DNA of 10,538 nt. It comes from Baffinella frigidus (taxonomy: Eukaryota; Cryptophyceae; Cryptomonadales; Baffinellaceae). The notes below the pieces were generated by a model, which was not told the DNA's origin, searched no databases, and worked only from the letters and a program-made list of their open reading frames with translations. The stretch covers positions 40,233-50,770 of the forward strand of contig MU646705.1 of assembly GCA_026770585.1 (NCBI GenBank). The letters run 5' to 3'. The position numbers were made by a program, and so were the translations under genes. This document shows positions 4,848 through 9,709 of this stretch, piece by piece; the first letter of the stretch is position 1; every line of letters starts with the position of its first letter.

Positions 4848-4879
4848 CTGCAAATGGTTTTGGGTTTAGGGTTTTGGGT

Positions 4880-5340
4880 TGAAGATATAAATATTGAATT
4901 TAGGGTGTGGGGTGTGAGGTGTGGGGTGTGGGGTGTGGGGTGTGGGGTGTGGGTTGCAGAATGTGGGGTGTAGGGTTTAGGGTGCAGGATGTAGGGTGTA
5001 GGGTGTAGGGTGTAGGGTGTAGGGTGTAGGGTGTAGGGTGTAGGGTGTTGGGTGTTGGGTGCAGGGTTTAAGGTTTAGGGTGCAGGGTCAAGGGTCAAGA
5101 GTTGAGGGTGTAGGGTGTAGGGTGAAGGGTGAAGGGTTTAGGGTGCAGGATGTAGGGTGTAGAAAGTAGGGTGTAGGGTGTAGGGTGTAGGGTGTAGGGT
5201 GTGGGGTGTAGGGTGTAGGGTGTAGGGTGTGGGGTGTAGGGTGTAGGGTGTAGGGTGTAGGGTGCAGGGTGTGGGGGGTGGTGTTTAGGGTTTAGGGTTT
5301 AGAGTTTAGGTTTCAGGGGCCAGTTTTGAGGGTCGAGGGT
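4880..5340. repeat. TGTGGGG and TGTAGGG heptamer array
   Basis: More than 400 bp without a gene. It has runs of TGTGGGG near 4905-4955, eight perfect TGTAGGG at 4990-5045, further TGTAGGG/TGTGGGG at about 5172-5275, then TTTAGGG. Putative intron between 5354 and 4848 on minus. It shows how the heptamer family is homogenised to a different variant block by block. Confidence 0.95.
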
Positions 5341-5353
5341 TGAGGATTTGCAC

Positions 5354-5418
5354 ATGACTGCCGCGGCGGCCTCCGCCGCAGCCACGTCGCCCGTGTACAC
5401 GTACAGCTGCAGGCATAC
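5354..5418 (-). CDS. predicted exon (LYVYTGDVAAAEAAAAV)
   Basis: Minus-strand exon starting after CCTCAACCAG. Phase 0 gives VCLQLYVYTGDVAAAEAAAA, then V and two bases before GTGCAAATCC. It joins in frame to both neighbours: the exon at 5770-5932 ends in phase 0, and the AETYR exons start with one base, which would complete a Met codon. The Ala-rich end resembles the LAVTATAAAM islands at the left of the window, so the two may be distantly related. An alternative donor is GTCATG, seven bases earlier. Confidence 0.5.
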
Positions 5419-5470
5419 CTGGTTGAGGGTTTAGGGTTTAGGTGTAATATATATAGTATTAAAGTTAGGG

Positions 5471-5512
5471 TTTAGGGTTTAGGGTTTAGGGTTTAGGGTT
5501 TAGGGTTTAGGG
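5471..5512. repeat. six perfect TTTAGGG units
   Basis: The longest uninterrupted canonical run in this part, inside the putative intron 5419-5769. Confidence 0.95.
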
Positions 5513-5769
5513 TGTACGTTTAGGGTTTGGGGGTCGGGGTTTGGGGTTTTGGGTTTAGGGTTTTGGGTTTGGGGTTTGGGGTTTTGGGTTTAGGGTTTAG
5601 GGTTTAGGGTTTAGATGGAGGATGGGTTGGATTTGTTAAAGTGGGCACGGCGAAACTAAAACAAAACAAAAACACATCGGTGCACCGGTGCGAAATGGTC
5701 AACAGAAGAATCCGTCAAAACGTGCAATGGTCAAAAGAATGGTCAAACATCATACGGGGGATCCCTCAC

Positions 5770-5932
5770 CGCCCGGAGCAGCAGCGCACACCCCAGGAGC
5801 AGCGCATTCCTCGTGCCTCCGGGAAGCGTCCCATCTCGGTTCGCGTCCTCTTGGTACCAAACGTTGATGCATGACGCCGCTTGTACGGGCGACGCCAGGG
5901 GGGGGCACCCGAATAGGGAGAGCACCAACTCC
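5770..5932 (-). CDS. predicted exon with hydrophobic C-terminal segment
   Basis: Minus-strand exon of 163 nt. The acceptor is good, GTGGTCCGTTTCGCAG, and the donor is GTGAGG. After one leading base 54 codons are open: ELVLSLFGCPPLASPVQAAS, then CINVWYQEDANRDG, then TLPGGTRNALLLGCALLLRA. The last part is hydrophobic and may be a short membrane helix. Two other minus frames are also open here, but they read arginine/cysteine-rich. It ends in phase 0 and the next exon (5354-5418) begins in phase 0. The intron after it starts as non-repetitive, TTGACC-rich DNA and changes into TTTAGGG repeat, so repeat seems to have been added to a pre-existing intron. Family unknown. Confidence 0.5.
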
Positions 5933-5980
5933 CTGCGAAACGGACCACACCAGAGTGGAGGACGGGGTTGATTTTTTTTA

Positions 5981-5998
5981 ACCGTATCAGGATACGGT
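5981..5998. other. 8-bp perfect hairpin beside a T-run
   Basis: ACCGTATC-AG-GATACGGT, preceded on plus by TTTTTTTTAA. On minus it lies about 50 bases upstream of the acceptor at 5933, within the likely intron. Role unknown. Confidence 0.7.
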
Positions 5999-6420
5999 AT
6001 TTGACTTTTGAAACCACTACCTTGAAGGGGAATTGACTTTGGGCGACCCCTTTGAAGACTCTGGCGTGGGAGTTAGGTCACTCGAGGAAAATGCTGTGTC
6101 GTAGCTTCACACGCCCGGTTGGGAACCCGAAGAGGTGTAACCTGGCGTGGCCAAGCGGAGTTAGGCCGCTTCATGAAAAGCCTGCATCGCGCTGACTTCA
6201 CACGTACCACCTAGCAGCCGCCGGGGGCTTCACGGATACAGTCCATCTAAACGATTTGTACTAGAATCTTATCCATTGCCCTGGAACCTAACCGGAATTT
6301 CACCTTAAATTCAAGGTGAAAAGGAACTCGGCCGCTGCTAAGTGGTATAGGGCCCTGTGTGGGGCATTAACTGCGGAAACGGATAGAAATATTCGTTTCT
6401 GGCAACAAAACTTACCGCAA
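5999..6420. other. unique DNA without a gene; diverged 81-bp duplication and a hairpin
   Basis: Heptamer-free stretch. CTGGCGTGG..GAGTTAGG..CTTCACACG occurs at 6061 and 6142 as diverged copies 81 bp apart. TTTCACCTT-AAATTC-AAGGTGAAA at 6298-6321 is a perfect 9-bp stem. No convincing open frame on either strand. It may be the spacer between the C-terminal exon at 6479 and the exon at 5932. Confidence 0.6.
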
Positions 6421-6460
6421 AATTGGGACACACTAGTAATATAAAAGCATCTGTGTAGTA
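6421..6460 (-). repeat. inverted copy of the 63-bp repeat core
   Basis: The reverse complement matches 3901-3940 at 36 of 40 positions (TACTACACAGATGCTT, ATTACTAGT, CCCAATT). On minus it follows the stop codon at 6479 by about 20 bases, so it would lie in a 3' untranslated region. Confidence 0.85.
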
Positions 6461-6478
6461 ACTTTCGTAAGCCAGAAG

Positions 6479-6604
6479 CTAATATGTGGAATCATTTTCG
6501 CTGTCGAGGAATGGCAGGAAGAACATCACTGCAAGCCAGATGATTATTCGGAGGAAGAACATCACTGCTAGCCAGATGATTTTGTATGAGTCAACTTTGA
6601 TTAG
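6479..6604 (-). CDS. predicted C-terminal exon with duplicated membrane segment
   Basis: Minus frame open from 6604 to TAG at 6481-6479: LIKVDSYK, then IIWLAVMFFLR, I, IIWLAVMFFLP, then FLDSENDSTY and stop. The two WLAVMFFL segments come from a 36-bp tandem duplication (6516-6545 and 6552-6581 on plus, one mismatch in 30), exactly 12 codons long, so the frame is kept. CGGAGGAAGAACAT on plus is shared with the MFFLR end of the exon at 7029-7150, linking the two as homologous membrane segments. A plausible acceptor is CTAATCAAAG before 6594, with a branch-like TTGACTAAT. The polar tail after the helix suits a membrane-protein C-terminus. Confidence 0.45.
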   Translation of the reverse strand, partial: LIKVDSYKIIWLAVMFFLRIIIWLAVMFFLPFLDSENDSTY

Positions 6605-6621
6605 TCAACTTTGATCCTATT

Positions 6622-6753
6622 TCACCGCACGTGTAGTAAACTGGACCCCCCTGGGAGGTCCGAGATTCTTGAGTGGCCAGTTTCATGGGGGTTTGACTTC
6701 AGCAACAAATCCAGGCTCGCAGTGAACATGGCGAGGAGCGATAGCGCCAGCGT
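6622..6753 (-). CDS. predicted C-terminal exon (TLALSLLAMF)
   Basis: Minus-strand piece of 132 nt from CCCTCAAG (ending at 6754) to TGA at 6624-6622. It encodes TLALSLLAMFTASLDLLL and then KSNPHETGHSRISDLPGG and SSLLHVR. The hydrophobic start aligns with WMALSILAMFFLR of the exon at 7029-7150 and with SLLAS/SLPLLA of exons further left, so this membrane segment is shared across the locus. The donor phase of 7029-7150 does not fit this start, so it may end a different gene copy. Confidence 0.45.
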   Translation of the reverse strand, partial: TLALSLLAMFTASLDLLLKSNPHETGHSRISDLPGGSSLLHVR

Positions 6754-6761
6754 CTTGAGGG

Positions 6762-7020
6762 CTTAGGGTTTAGGGTTAATGGTTTAGGGTTTAGGGTTTA
6801 GGGTTTAGGGTTTAGGGTTTAGGGGTTAGGGGTTAGGGTTTAGGGGTTAGGGGTTAGGGTTTACGTTGTAGCGTTTGGGGTTCAGGGTTTAGAGTTTAGG
6901 GTGTAGGTTGTAGGGCTTAGGGTTTAGGGTTTTGGGTTTTGGGTTCAGGGTTTAGGGTTTAGGGTTCAGGGTTTAGGGTTTAGGGTTCAGGGTTTAGGAT
7001 TTGGGTTTGGGGTTCAGGGT
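6762..7020. repeat. TTTAGGG-rich block
   Basis: Six perfect TTTAGGG at 6783-6824, then TTAGGGG, TTCAGGG and TTTTGGG variants. Putative intron between 7029 and 6754 on minus. Confidence 0.9.
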
Positions 7021-7028
7021 GTAGGCAC

Positions 7029-7150
7029 CGGAGGAAGAACATAGCGAGGATCGAGAGAGCCATCCACGAACAGAGGAGCCCAACCGCCACAAGCCCCCGG
7101 TCCCGAAACACGATGCGAGAGAGCGCGAGCCCGAGTGCGTCACCAGACAC
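7029..7150 (-). CDS. predicted exon VSGDALG with transmembrane helix (fullest copy)
   Basis: Minus-strand exon of 122 nt bounded by CCTCAAACAG and donor GTGCCTAC. Phase 0: VSGDALGLALSRIVFRDRGL, then VAVGLLCSWMALSILAMFFL plus CG. The second half is a clear hydrophobic helix. Three further copies of the VSGDALG part lie upstream on minus (7230-7297, 7348-7400, 7445-7529), all starting right after an AG. Compared with 7445-7529 it differs at eight or nine synonymous third positions over 21 codons, strong evidence for coding. The role is likely in a membrane; no family recognised. Confidence 0.65.
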
Positions 7151-7229
7151 CTGTTTGAGGGTTTAGGGTGTACGGTTTAGGGGTTGAGGGTGTATGGTTT
7201 AGGGGTTGAGGGTGTATGGTTTAGAGTTT

Positions 7230-7297
7230 GATAGGCGCGACGGGAATCCCAAGTCAGAAGCCCCCGGTCTCGAAGTACGATGCGCATCTCCCGACAC
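7230..7297 (-). pseudogene. damaged VSGDALG copy
   Basis: Acceptor CAAATAG, then VSGDA, followed by a deletion that shifts the frame; the homologous continuation (IVLRDRGLLTWDSRRA) is present in another frame. The donor equivalent of GTCAAACC has become ATCAAACT. Clearly a decayed duplicate of 7445-7529. Confidence 0.6.
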
Positions 7298-7347
7298 CTA
7301 TTTGAGGGTTCAGGGAGTAGGGTTGAGGGCTTAGGGCTCAAGGTTCA

Positions 7348-7400
7348 GGGTCCCGAAACACGATGCGAGAGAGCGCGAGCCCGAGCGCGTCACCCGAAAC
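7348..7400 (-). pseudogene. truncated VSGDALG copy
   Basis: Acceptor GCAAAACAG, then VSGDALGLALSRIVFRD nearly identical to 7029-7150, ending abruptly in CCTGAACC heptamer DNA after the RD codons without a GT donor. It is in the same open frame as 7445-7529 through the short repeat between them, so read-through is also possible. Confidence 0.5.
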
Positions 7401-7444
7401 CTGTTTTGCGTTTAGGGCGGACGGTGTATGGTTTAGGGTTTGAC

Positions 7445-7529
7445 AGGCAGGACGGGGATCCCACGTGAGAAGGCCCCGGTCTCGAAGTACGGTTCGGGAG
7501 AGGGCCACCCCGAGTGCGTCTCCCGACAC
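7445..7529 (-). CDS. predicted exon VSGDALG, diverged copy
   Basis: Acceptor TGGGTGTGCAG, phase 0, encoding VSGDALGVALSRTVLRDRGL and then LTWDPRPA, with a possible donor GTCAAACCC. Differences from 7029-7150 are mainly silent (TCG/TCT, GGA/GGT, GCC/GCG, TCC/TCT, CGA/CGC, GTA/GTG, CGA/CGG, GGC/GGG) plus conservative V/L and L/F. It lacks the transmembrane extension. The acceptor is about 16 bases downstream (on minus) of a perfect hairpin. Confidence 0.55.
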
Positions 7530-7544
7530 CTGCACACCCAACAC

Positions 7545-7591
7545 GGGAATCCCACCTCAGATCTGAGGTTCACATCTGAGGTGGGATTCCC
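7545..7591. other. perfect 18-bp inverted repeat with nested palindrome
   Basis: GGGAATCCCACCTCAGAT at 7545-7562 and its reverse complement at 7574-7591 have an 11-base loop. The 14-mer CCTCAGATCTGAGG at 7555-7568 is itself palindromic, allowing two alternative folds. TTCACATCTGAGG and TTCACATCTCAGG repeat again to 7624. Confidence 0.95.
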
Positions 7592-7639
7592 AATTCTCCC
7601 AATTGGAGGTTCACATCTCAGGTTCCCAATGCTCCCATG

Positions 7640-8063
7640 GGATCCACGAACAAACGACGAGAACAGCGACATCCACGAACAAACAAAGGGGTCCAATGTC
7701 AACGAACAAAGGAGTACGATATCCACGAAGAAAAAAAGGGCTCCAAGATCCACGAACGAAGCGCGGGGTCAGCACCAACACCCACAAGCAAAAAAATGGC
7801 TCCAACACTCACCAACGAAGCGCGGGGGCGAAACCGGAAGAAAGAGGAGTCAGCACCAACAACCACGAACAAACAAATGGCTCAAAGATCTGCGAGCAAA
7901 GAATGGGGGTCCACGAACGAAGCGCGGGGGCGAAACAGGCAGGTCCACGAACGAAGCGAGGCTTCAGCACCAACACCCACGAACCAAAAAATGGCTCAAA
8001 TATCTACGCAGAAACACATGGCTCAAAGATCTACGAACGAAGAGCGGGGTCAGCACCGGCACG
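7640..8063. repeat. CCACGAACAAA / GGTCAGCACCAACACC interspersed array
   Basis: Short modules recur irregularly: (T)CCACGAACAAA or ACGAACGAAGCGCGGGG, TCAGCACCAACACCCACGAAC, and AAAATGGCTCAAAGATCTACG. Three plus frames and one minus frame are long and open because the modules lack stops, so none is called as a gene by itself. On minus the modules read LCSWM/FVCSWMSLF/FVRG, which resembles the GLLCSWMALS part of the exon at 7029-7150 (plus CATCCACGAACAGAGG). The array may have grown from that exon. Confidence 0.75.
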
Positions 8064-8107
8064 TCCGTCCTCTCTCGCGACCGCGATATCGCCTCCCGTA
8101 ACGCCCC
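7964..8107 (-). CDS. predicted terminal exon running into the repeat array
   Basis: Minus frame starting after the acceptor GAAACCTACAG. Phase 0 reads GALREAISRSRERTDVPVLT, then PLFVRRSLSHVFLRRY and LSHFLVRGCWC to TGA at 7966-7964. It joins in phase 0 to 8298-8392. The first 21 residues are unique sequence; the remainder is encoded by the CCACGAAC-type array, so the C-terminus may be an accident of repeat expansion or the exon may end earlier. Confidence 0.4.
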   Translation of the reverse strand, partial: GALREAISRSRERTDVPVLTPLFVRRSLSHVFLRRYLSHFLVRGCWC

Positions 8108-8114
8108 CTGTAGG

Positions 8115-8295
8115 TTTCAGGATTAGGGTTGAGGGTGTGGGGTTTAGGGTTTACGGATTGGTGTTTAGGGGTTTAGGGTTTAGGGTTTAGGGTTTAGGGT
8201 TTAGGGTGTAGGATTAGGAGTTGAGGGTTGAGGGCTTGGGTTTGAGGGCTTGGGATTTAGGGTTGAGGGTTGAGGGTTCAAGGTTGAGGGTTCAA
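8115..8295. repeat. degenerate heptamer block with five perfect TTTAGGG
   Basis: Perfect TTT-AGGG units at 8172-8206, flanked by GTTGAGGG and GGGCTTGGG variants. Putative intron between 8297 and 8108. Confidence 0.85.
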
Positions 8296-8297
8296 AC

Positions 8298-8392
8298 CTG
8301 CAGGTCCCGCACCCTCCCCACCCCACTCTCCCCCCGCCAGCGCCGAGCTCCCCCCCACCCGCACCCCACCCCAACCCCACACGCCCCGACCC
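8298..8392 (-). CDS. possible Gly-rich exon
   Basis: Minus-strand island of 95 nt with acceptor AAACCCTAG and donor CTGCAG|GTTTGAAC. After two leading bases 31 codons are open, Gly/Val/Arg-rich at first (VGACGVGVGCGWGG), ending SGVGRVRDLQ. In-phase 1 fits the micro-exon at 8500-8526, and out-phase 0 fits the exon at 7964-8107. The low-complexity, G-rich composition means it could equally be simple-sequence DNA. Confidence 0.35.
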
Positions 8393-8398
8393 CTAGGG

Positions 8399-8490
8399 TT
8401 TAGGATTTAGGGTTTAGGGTTTAGGGTGTAGGGTTGAGAGTTTAGGGTTTAGGGTTCAGGGTTTTGGGTTCAGGGTTTAGGGTTTAGGGT
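8399..8490. repeat. TTTAGGG-type block
   Basis: Near-canonical heptamers with TTCAGGG and TTTTGGG variants; putative intron 8393-8499 on minus. Confidence 0.85.
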
Positions 8491-8499
8491 TTAACGCAC

Positions 8500-8526
8500 C
8501 TCCGGTCCAGTCCGCCCCGACACCGT
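8500..8526 (-). CDS. predicted 27-nt micro-exon (GVGADWTG)
   Basis: Minus-strand island between CACTGCCAG and GTGCGTTAAACCC, both good splice signals. With two leading and one trailing base it reads GVGADWTG. Joined to the exon at 8717-8818 the sequence across the junction is PLRVI-D-GVGADWTG, which reads like ordinary protein. Symmetrical phase 1, like both upstream neighbours. Confidence 0.5.
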
Positions 8527-8591
8527 CTGGCAGTGAGATGAGGTTTTAGGGTTGAGGGTTTAGGGTTTAGGGTTGACGGTTTAGGGCTCAG

Positions 8592-8628
8592 GGTTTAAAC
8601 TCGATGTTGCCTCCGACACGGTCGCAGG
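8592..8628 (+). CDS. plus-strand fragment homologous to the KIEVGSDTVA exons
   Basis: Plus-strand island after GGGCTCAG. With two leading bases it reads FKLDVASDTVA, then a possible donor GTTTGGG. It aligns with KIEVGSDTVA (10040-10092, minus) and KLEVMSET (9710-9826 and 9143-9292, minus). Changes are third-position (AAG/AAA, GTG/GTT, GCG/GCA) or conservative (I/L, E/D, G/A). It lies inside the minus-strand intron 8527-8716, so it is an inverted copy nested in an intron. Confidence 0.45.
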
Positions 8629-8716
8629 GTTTGGGGGTTGGCCTGACCCCTGCCCCCCAACCCCCAACCCATGCGGTCCAGGGTTCGGGGTTCTGGGGTT
8701 GGGATTTGGGGTTTAC

Positions 8717-8818
8717 CAATCACGCGGAGGGGCTGGCAGTCTTCCTCACGCCACCACTCCGAGGGAAAGGGCCCTCCGACTGAAGGCCCCCTCAACCACG
8801 ATTGCTTCCCTGGAGTTG
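8717..8818 (-). CDS. predicted internal exon (SEWWREEDCQPLRVI)
   Basis: Minus-strand exon of 102 nt with acceptor CCCCAAACAG and donor ATTG|GTAAACC. After two leading bases it encodes TPGKQSWLRGPSVGGPFPSE and then WWREEDCQPLRVI, one base left. Aromatic, acidic and Cys residues make it protein-like. The exon at 8861-8920 is a related copy: APGERS and PFVASERW align with TPGKQS and PFPSEWW, with silent CCA/CCG, CCC/CCT, TTT/TTC and TCG/TCA changes. The symmetrical phase allows exon duplication without frame damage. Family not recognised. Confidence 0.6.
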
Positions 8819-8860
8819 CTGTTTGGGGGTTAGGGGTTAGGGTTTGAGGTTTGCCCTCAC

Positions 8861-8920
8861 GCCACCGCTCTGAGGCGACGAAAGGGCGTTTGGACGAGGA
8901 CCGCTCCCCCGGAGCTGCGA
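8861..8920 (-). CDS. predicted internal exon, shorter relative of the SEWWREE exon
   Basis: Minus-strand exon of 60 nt with acceptor AAACCGTGAG and a near-consensus donor GTGAGG. With two leading bases it reads AAPGERSSSKRPFVASERW and ends with one base. It is phase 1 on both sides, as is its paralogue at 8717-8818, and the two join in frame across a short heptamer intron. The acceptor GTGAG is less typical; GCAG seven bases inside the exon is an alternative. Confidence 0.5.
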
Positions 8921-8973
8921 CTCACGGTTTTAGGGTTTAGTTTAGGGTTCAGGGTTTAGGGTTCAGGGTACAC

Positions 8974-9003
8974 GCGGAAGTTGCCGTCAGGGTTAAGCGT
9001 TGA
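8974..9003 (-). CDS. possible 30-nt micro-exon (STLNPDGNFR)
   Basis: Minus-strand island between GCTAAATAG and GTGTACCC reading STLNPDGNFR, ten codons, phase 0 on both sides. Flanked by TGTAGGG and TTCAGGG DNA. Plausible peptide, but short and without a homologous copy, so the frame is unconfirmed. Confidence 0.35.
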
Positions 9004-9052
9004 CTATTTAGCGTTTAGGGTGTAGGGTGTACGGTTCAGGGGGGGGGGGTAC

Positions 9053-9108
9053 TCGTAGACAAGGAAGTTGGCGGGGGCGCAGATGCCTTCCATAGCCCGC
9101 CAAACCAG
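9053..9108 (-). CDS. possible exon (LVWRAMEGICAPANFLVYE)
   Basis: On minus: LVWRAMEGICAPANFLVYE, then donor-like GTACCC. LVWRA also starts the island at 9600-9671, with silent changes CTC/CTG and GCG/GCT. The expected AG is CTG here (CCCTAAACCTG), so the acceptor is mutated or lies elsewhere. The plus strand is an alternative: after GGTTCAG it reads LVDKEVGGGADAFHSPPNQ up to CAG|GTTTAGGG. Strand is unresolved. Confidence 0.35.
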
Positions 9109-9142
9109 GTTTAGGGTGTGGGGTTCGAGGTTTAGGGTCTAC

Positions 9143-9292
9143 CAATCCCATATGGATAATCCCCCACTTCCTGGCTTTCTCGACCACCTCTCGGCTTGGC
9201 TTCAAAATCCCTTCGAAGTACGCTGTGTGGAACATGACCTTGCGGTTTTGCGCGCCGGACGCGGAAGTTGTCTCAGACATCACTTCCAGCTT
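9143..9292 (-). CDS. predicted 50-codon exon (KLEVMSE...HMGL)
   Basis: Longest clean island on minus: KLEVMSETTSASGAQNRKVM, FHTAYFEGILKPSREVVEKA, RKWGIIHMGL, then donor GTAGACCC. The start KLEVMSET is shared with 9710-9826 and resembles KIEVGSD of the two right-most exons. VEKARKWGIIHMGL aligns with the tails of 9418-9508 and 9710-9826. The 5' side (CTATAAG) abuts the inverted-repeat element at 9301, so the original acceptor may have been lost. Among the three copies the tail never changes at second codon positions, but first-position changes exceed third, so an in-register plus frame (MDNPPLPGFLDHL) is a rival. Family unknown. Confidence 0.5.
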
Positions 9293-9300
9293 ATAGCCCT

Positions 9301-9595
9301 TAAGCGATAAGACCTACGACCCTACGGTAGGCAACCCGTAGGGGCATAGGGGGGTTCCTATGGATAAGGTAACGGAAAGGTGGGTTTAGGGTGTGGGGTG
9401 TGGGGTTTAGGGTTTACCAACCCCAGCTGGAGCATCCACCGCTTCCCCGCTTTCTCGACCACCTTGCGGTTTTGCGCGCCCGCCGAACGCGGCTGTTGTC
9501 TCAGACATCTAAATAGTCTTTTGTTTTTGCATCCGTGGGAACCCCCCTATGCCCCTACGGATTGCCTACCGTAGGGTCCTAGGTCTTATCGCTTA
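9301..9595. mobile_element. 295-bp element with 64-bp inverted repeats (MITE-like)
   Basis: Arms 9301-9364 and 9532-9595 are reverse complements at 60 of 64 positions. Each arm contains an internal hairpin, CCCTACGG..CCGTAGGG. The 167-bp interior holds heptamer DNA and a broken exon copy (9418-9508). No transposase is present and I see no clear target-site duplication. It is either a non-autonomous transposon-like element or an inverted segmental duplication. Its edge coincides with the damaged 5' end of the exon at 9143-9292. Confidence 0.7.
9418..9508 (-). pseudogene. broken exon copy inside the inverted-repeat element
   Basis: From TTTAG|ATGTCTGAG to donor TTG|GTAAACC. The initial frame (MSETTAAF) shifts relative to 9143-9292 because of a 4-nt insertion (GCGTTCGGCGGGCGCGC against GCGTCCGGCGCGC). 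After it the homologous frame reads AGAQNRKVVEKAGKRWMLQL. It also lacks the FHTAYFEGILKPSRE segment. Confidence 0.5.
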
Positions 9596-9599
9596 GGGG

Positions 9600-9671
9600 T
9601 TATTCCAAAGCCCTTGGTAGCCCGATCGATGTGTGGGATGACCTCCAGGCTTGGCGCGCCCGCCAAACGAG
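9600..9671 (-). pseudogene. copy of the LVWRA island
   Basis: Minus reading LVWRARQAWRSSHTSIGLPR, then ALE and stop at 9602-9600. It shares LVWRA with 9053-9108 but has no AG before it. The plus strand reads SPIDVWDDLQAWRARQT up to GTTCGGG, which is equally protein-like, so the coding strand is uncertain. Confidence 0.3.
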
Positions 9672-9709
9672 TTCGGGTTTAGGGTGGGGGTTTGGGGTTT
9701 GGGGTCTAC

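Noticed and set aside
5641-5874. 77-aa plus ORF
   Set aside because: Antisense to the minus exon at 5770-5932, which has splice signals and phase agreement with its neighbour.
5697-6040. Repeated TTGAC/GTCAA motifs resembling plant W-boxes
   Set aside because: Several lie in putative introns and the motif is short; no promoter context is visible.
6142-6215. TGGCCAAGCGG resembling a tRNA A-box
   Set aside because: No B-box (GGTTCGA-type), no acceptor-stem pairing and no proper anticodon stem-loop; a tRNA-derived relic cannot be excluded.
7440-8190. Three overlapping plus ORFs of 154-228 aa over the CCACGAACAAA array
   Set aside because: All are open together because the modules lack stops; Thr/Asn/Lys/Arg/Gln-rich low complexity; the minus reading relates better to neighbouring exons.
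9143-9292. Tensin/PTEN-type C2 domain suggested by KLEV...KVMFHTAYFEG
   Set aside because: The likeness is limited to a few residues and the exon order does not support it; too weak to call without a profile search.
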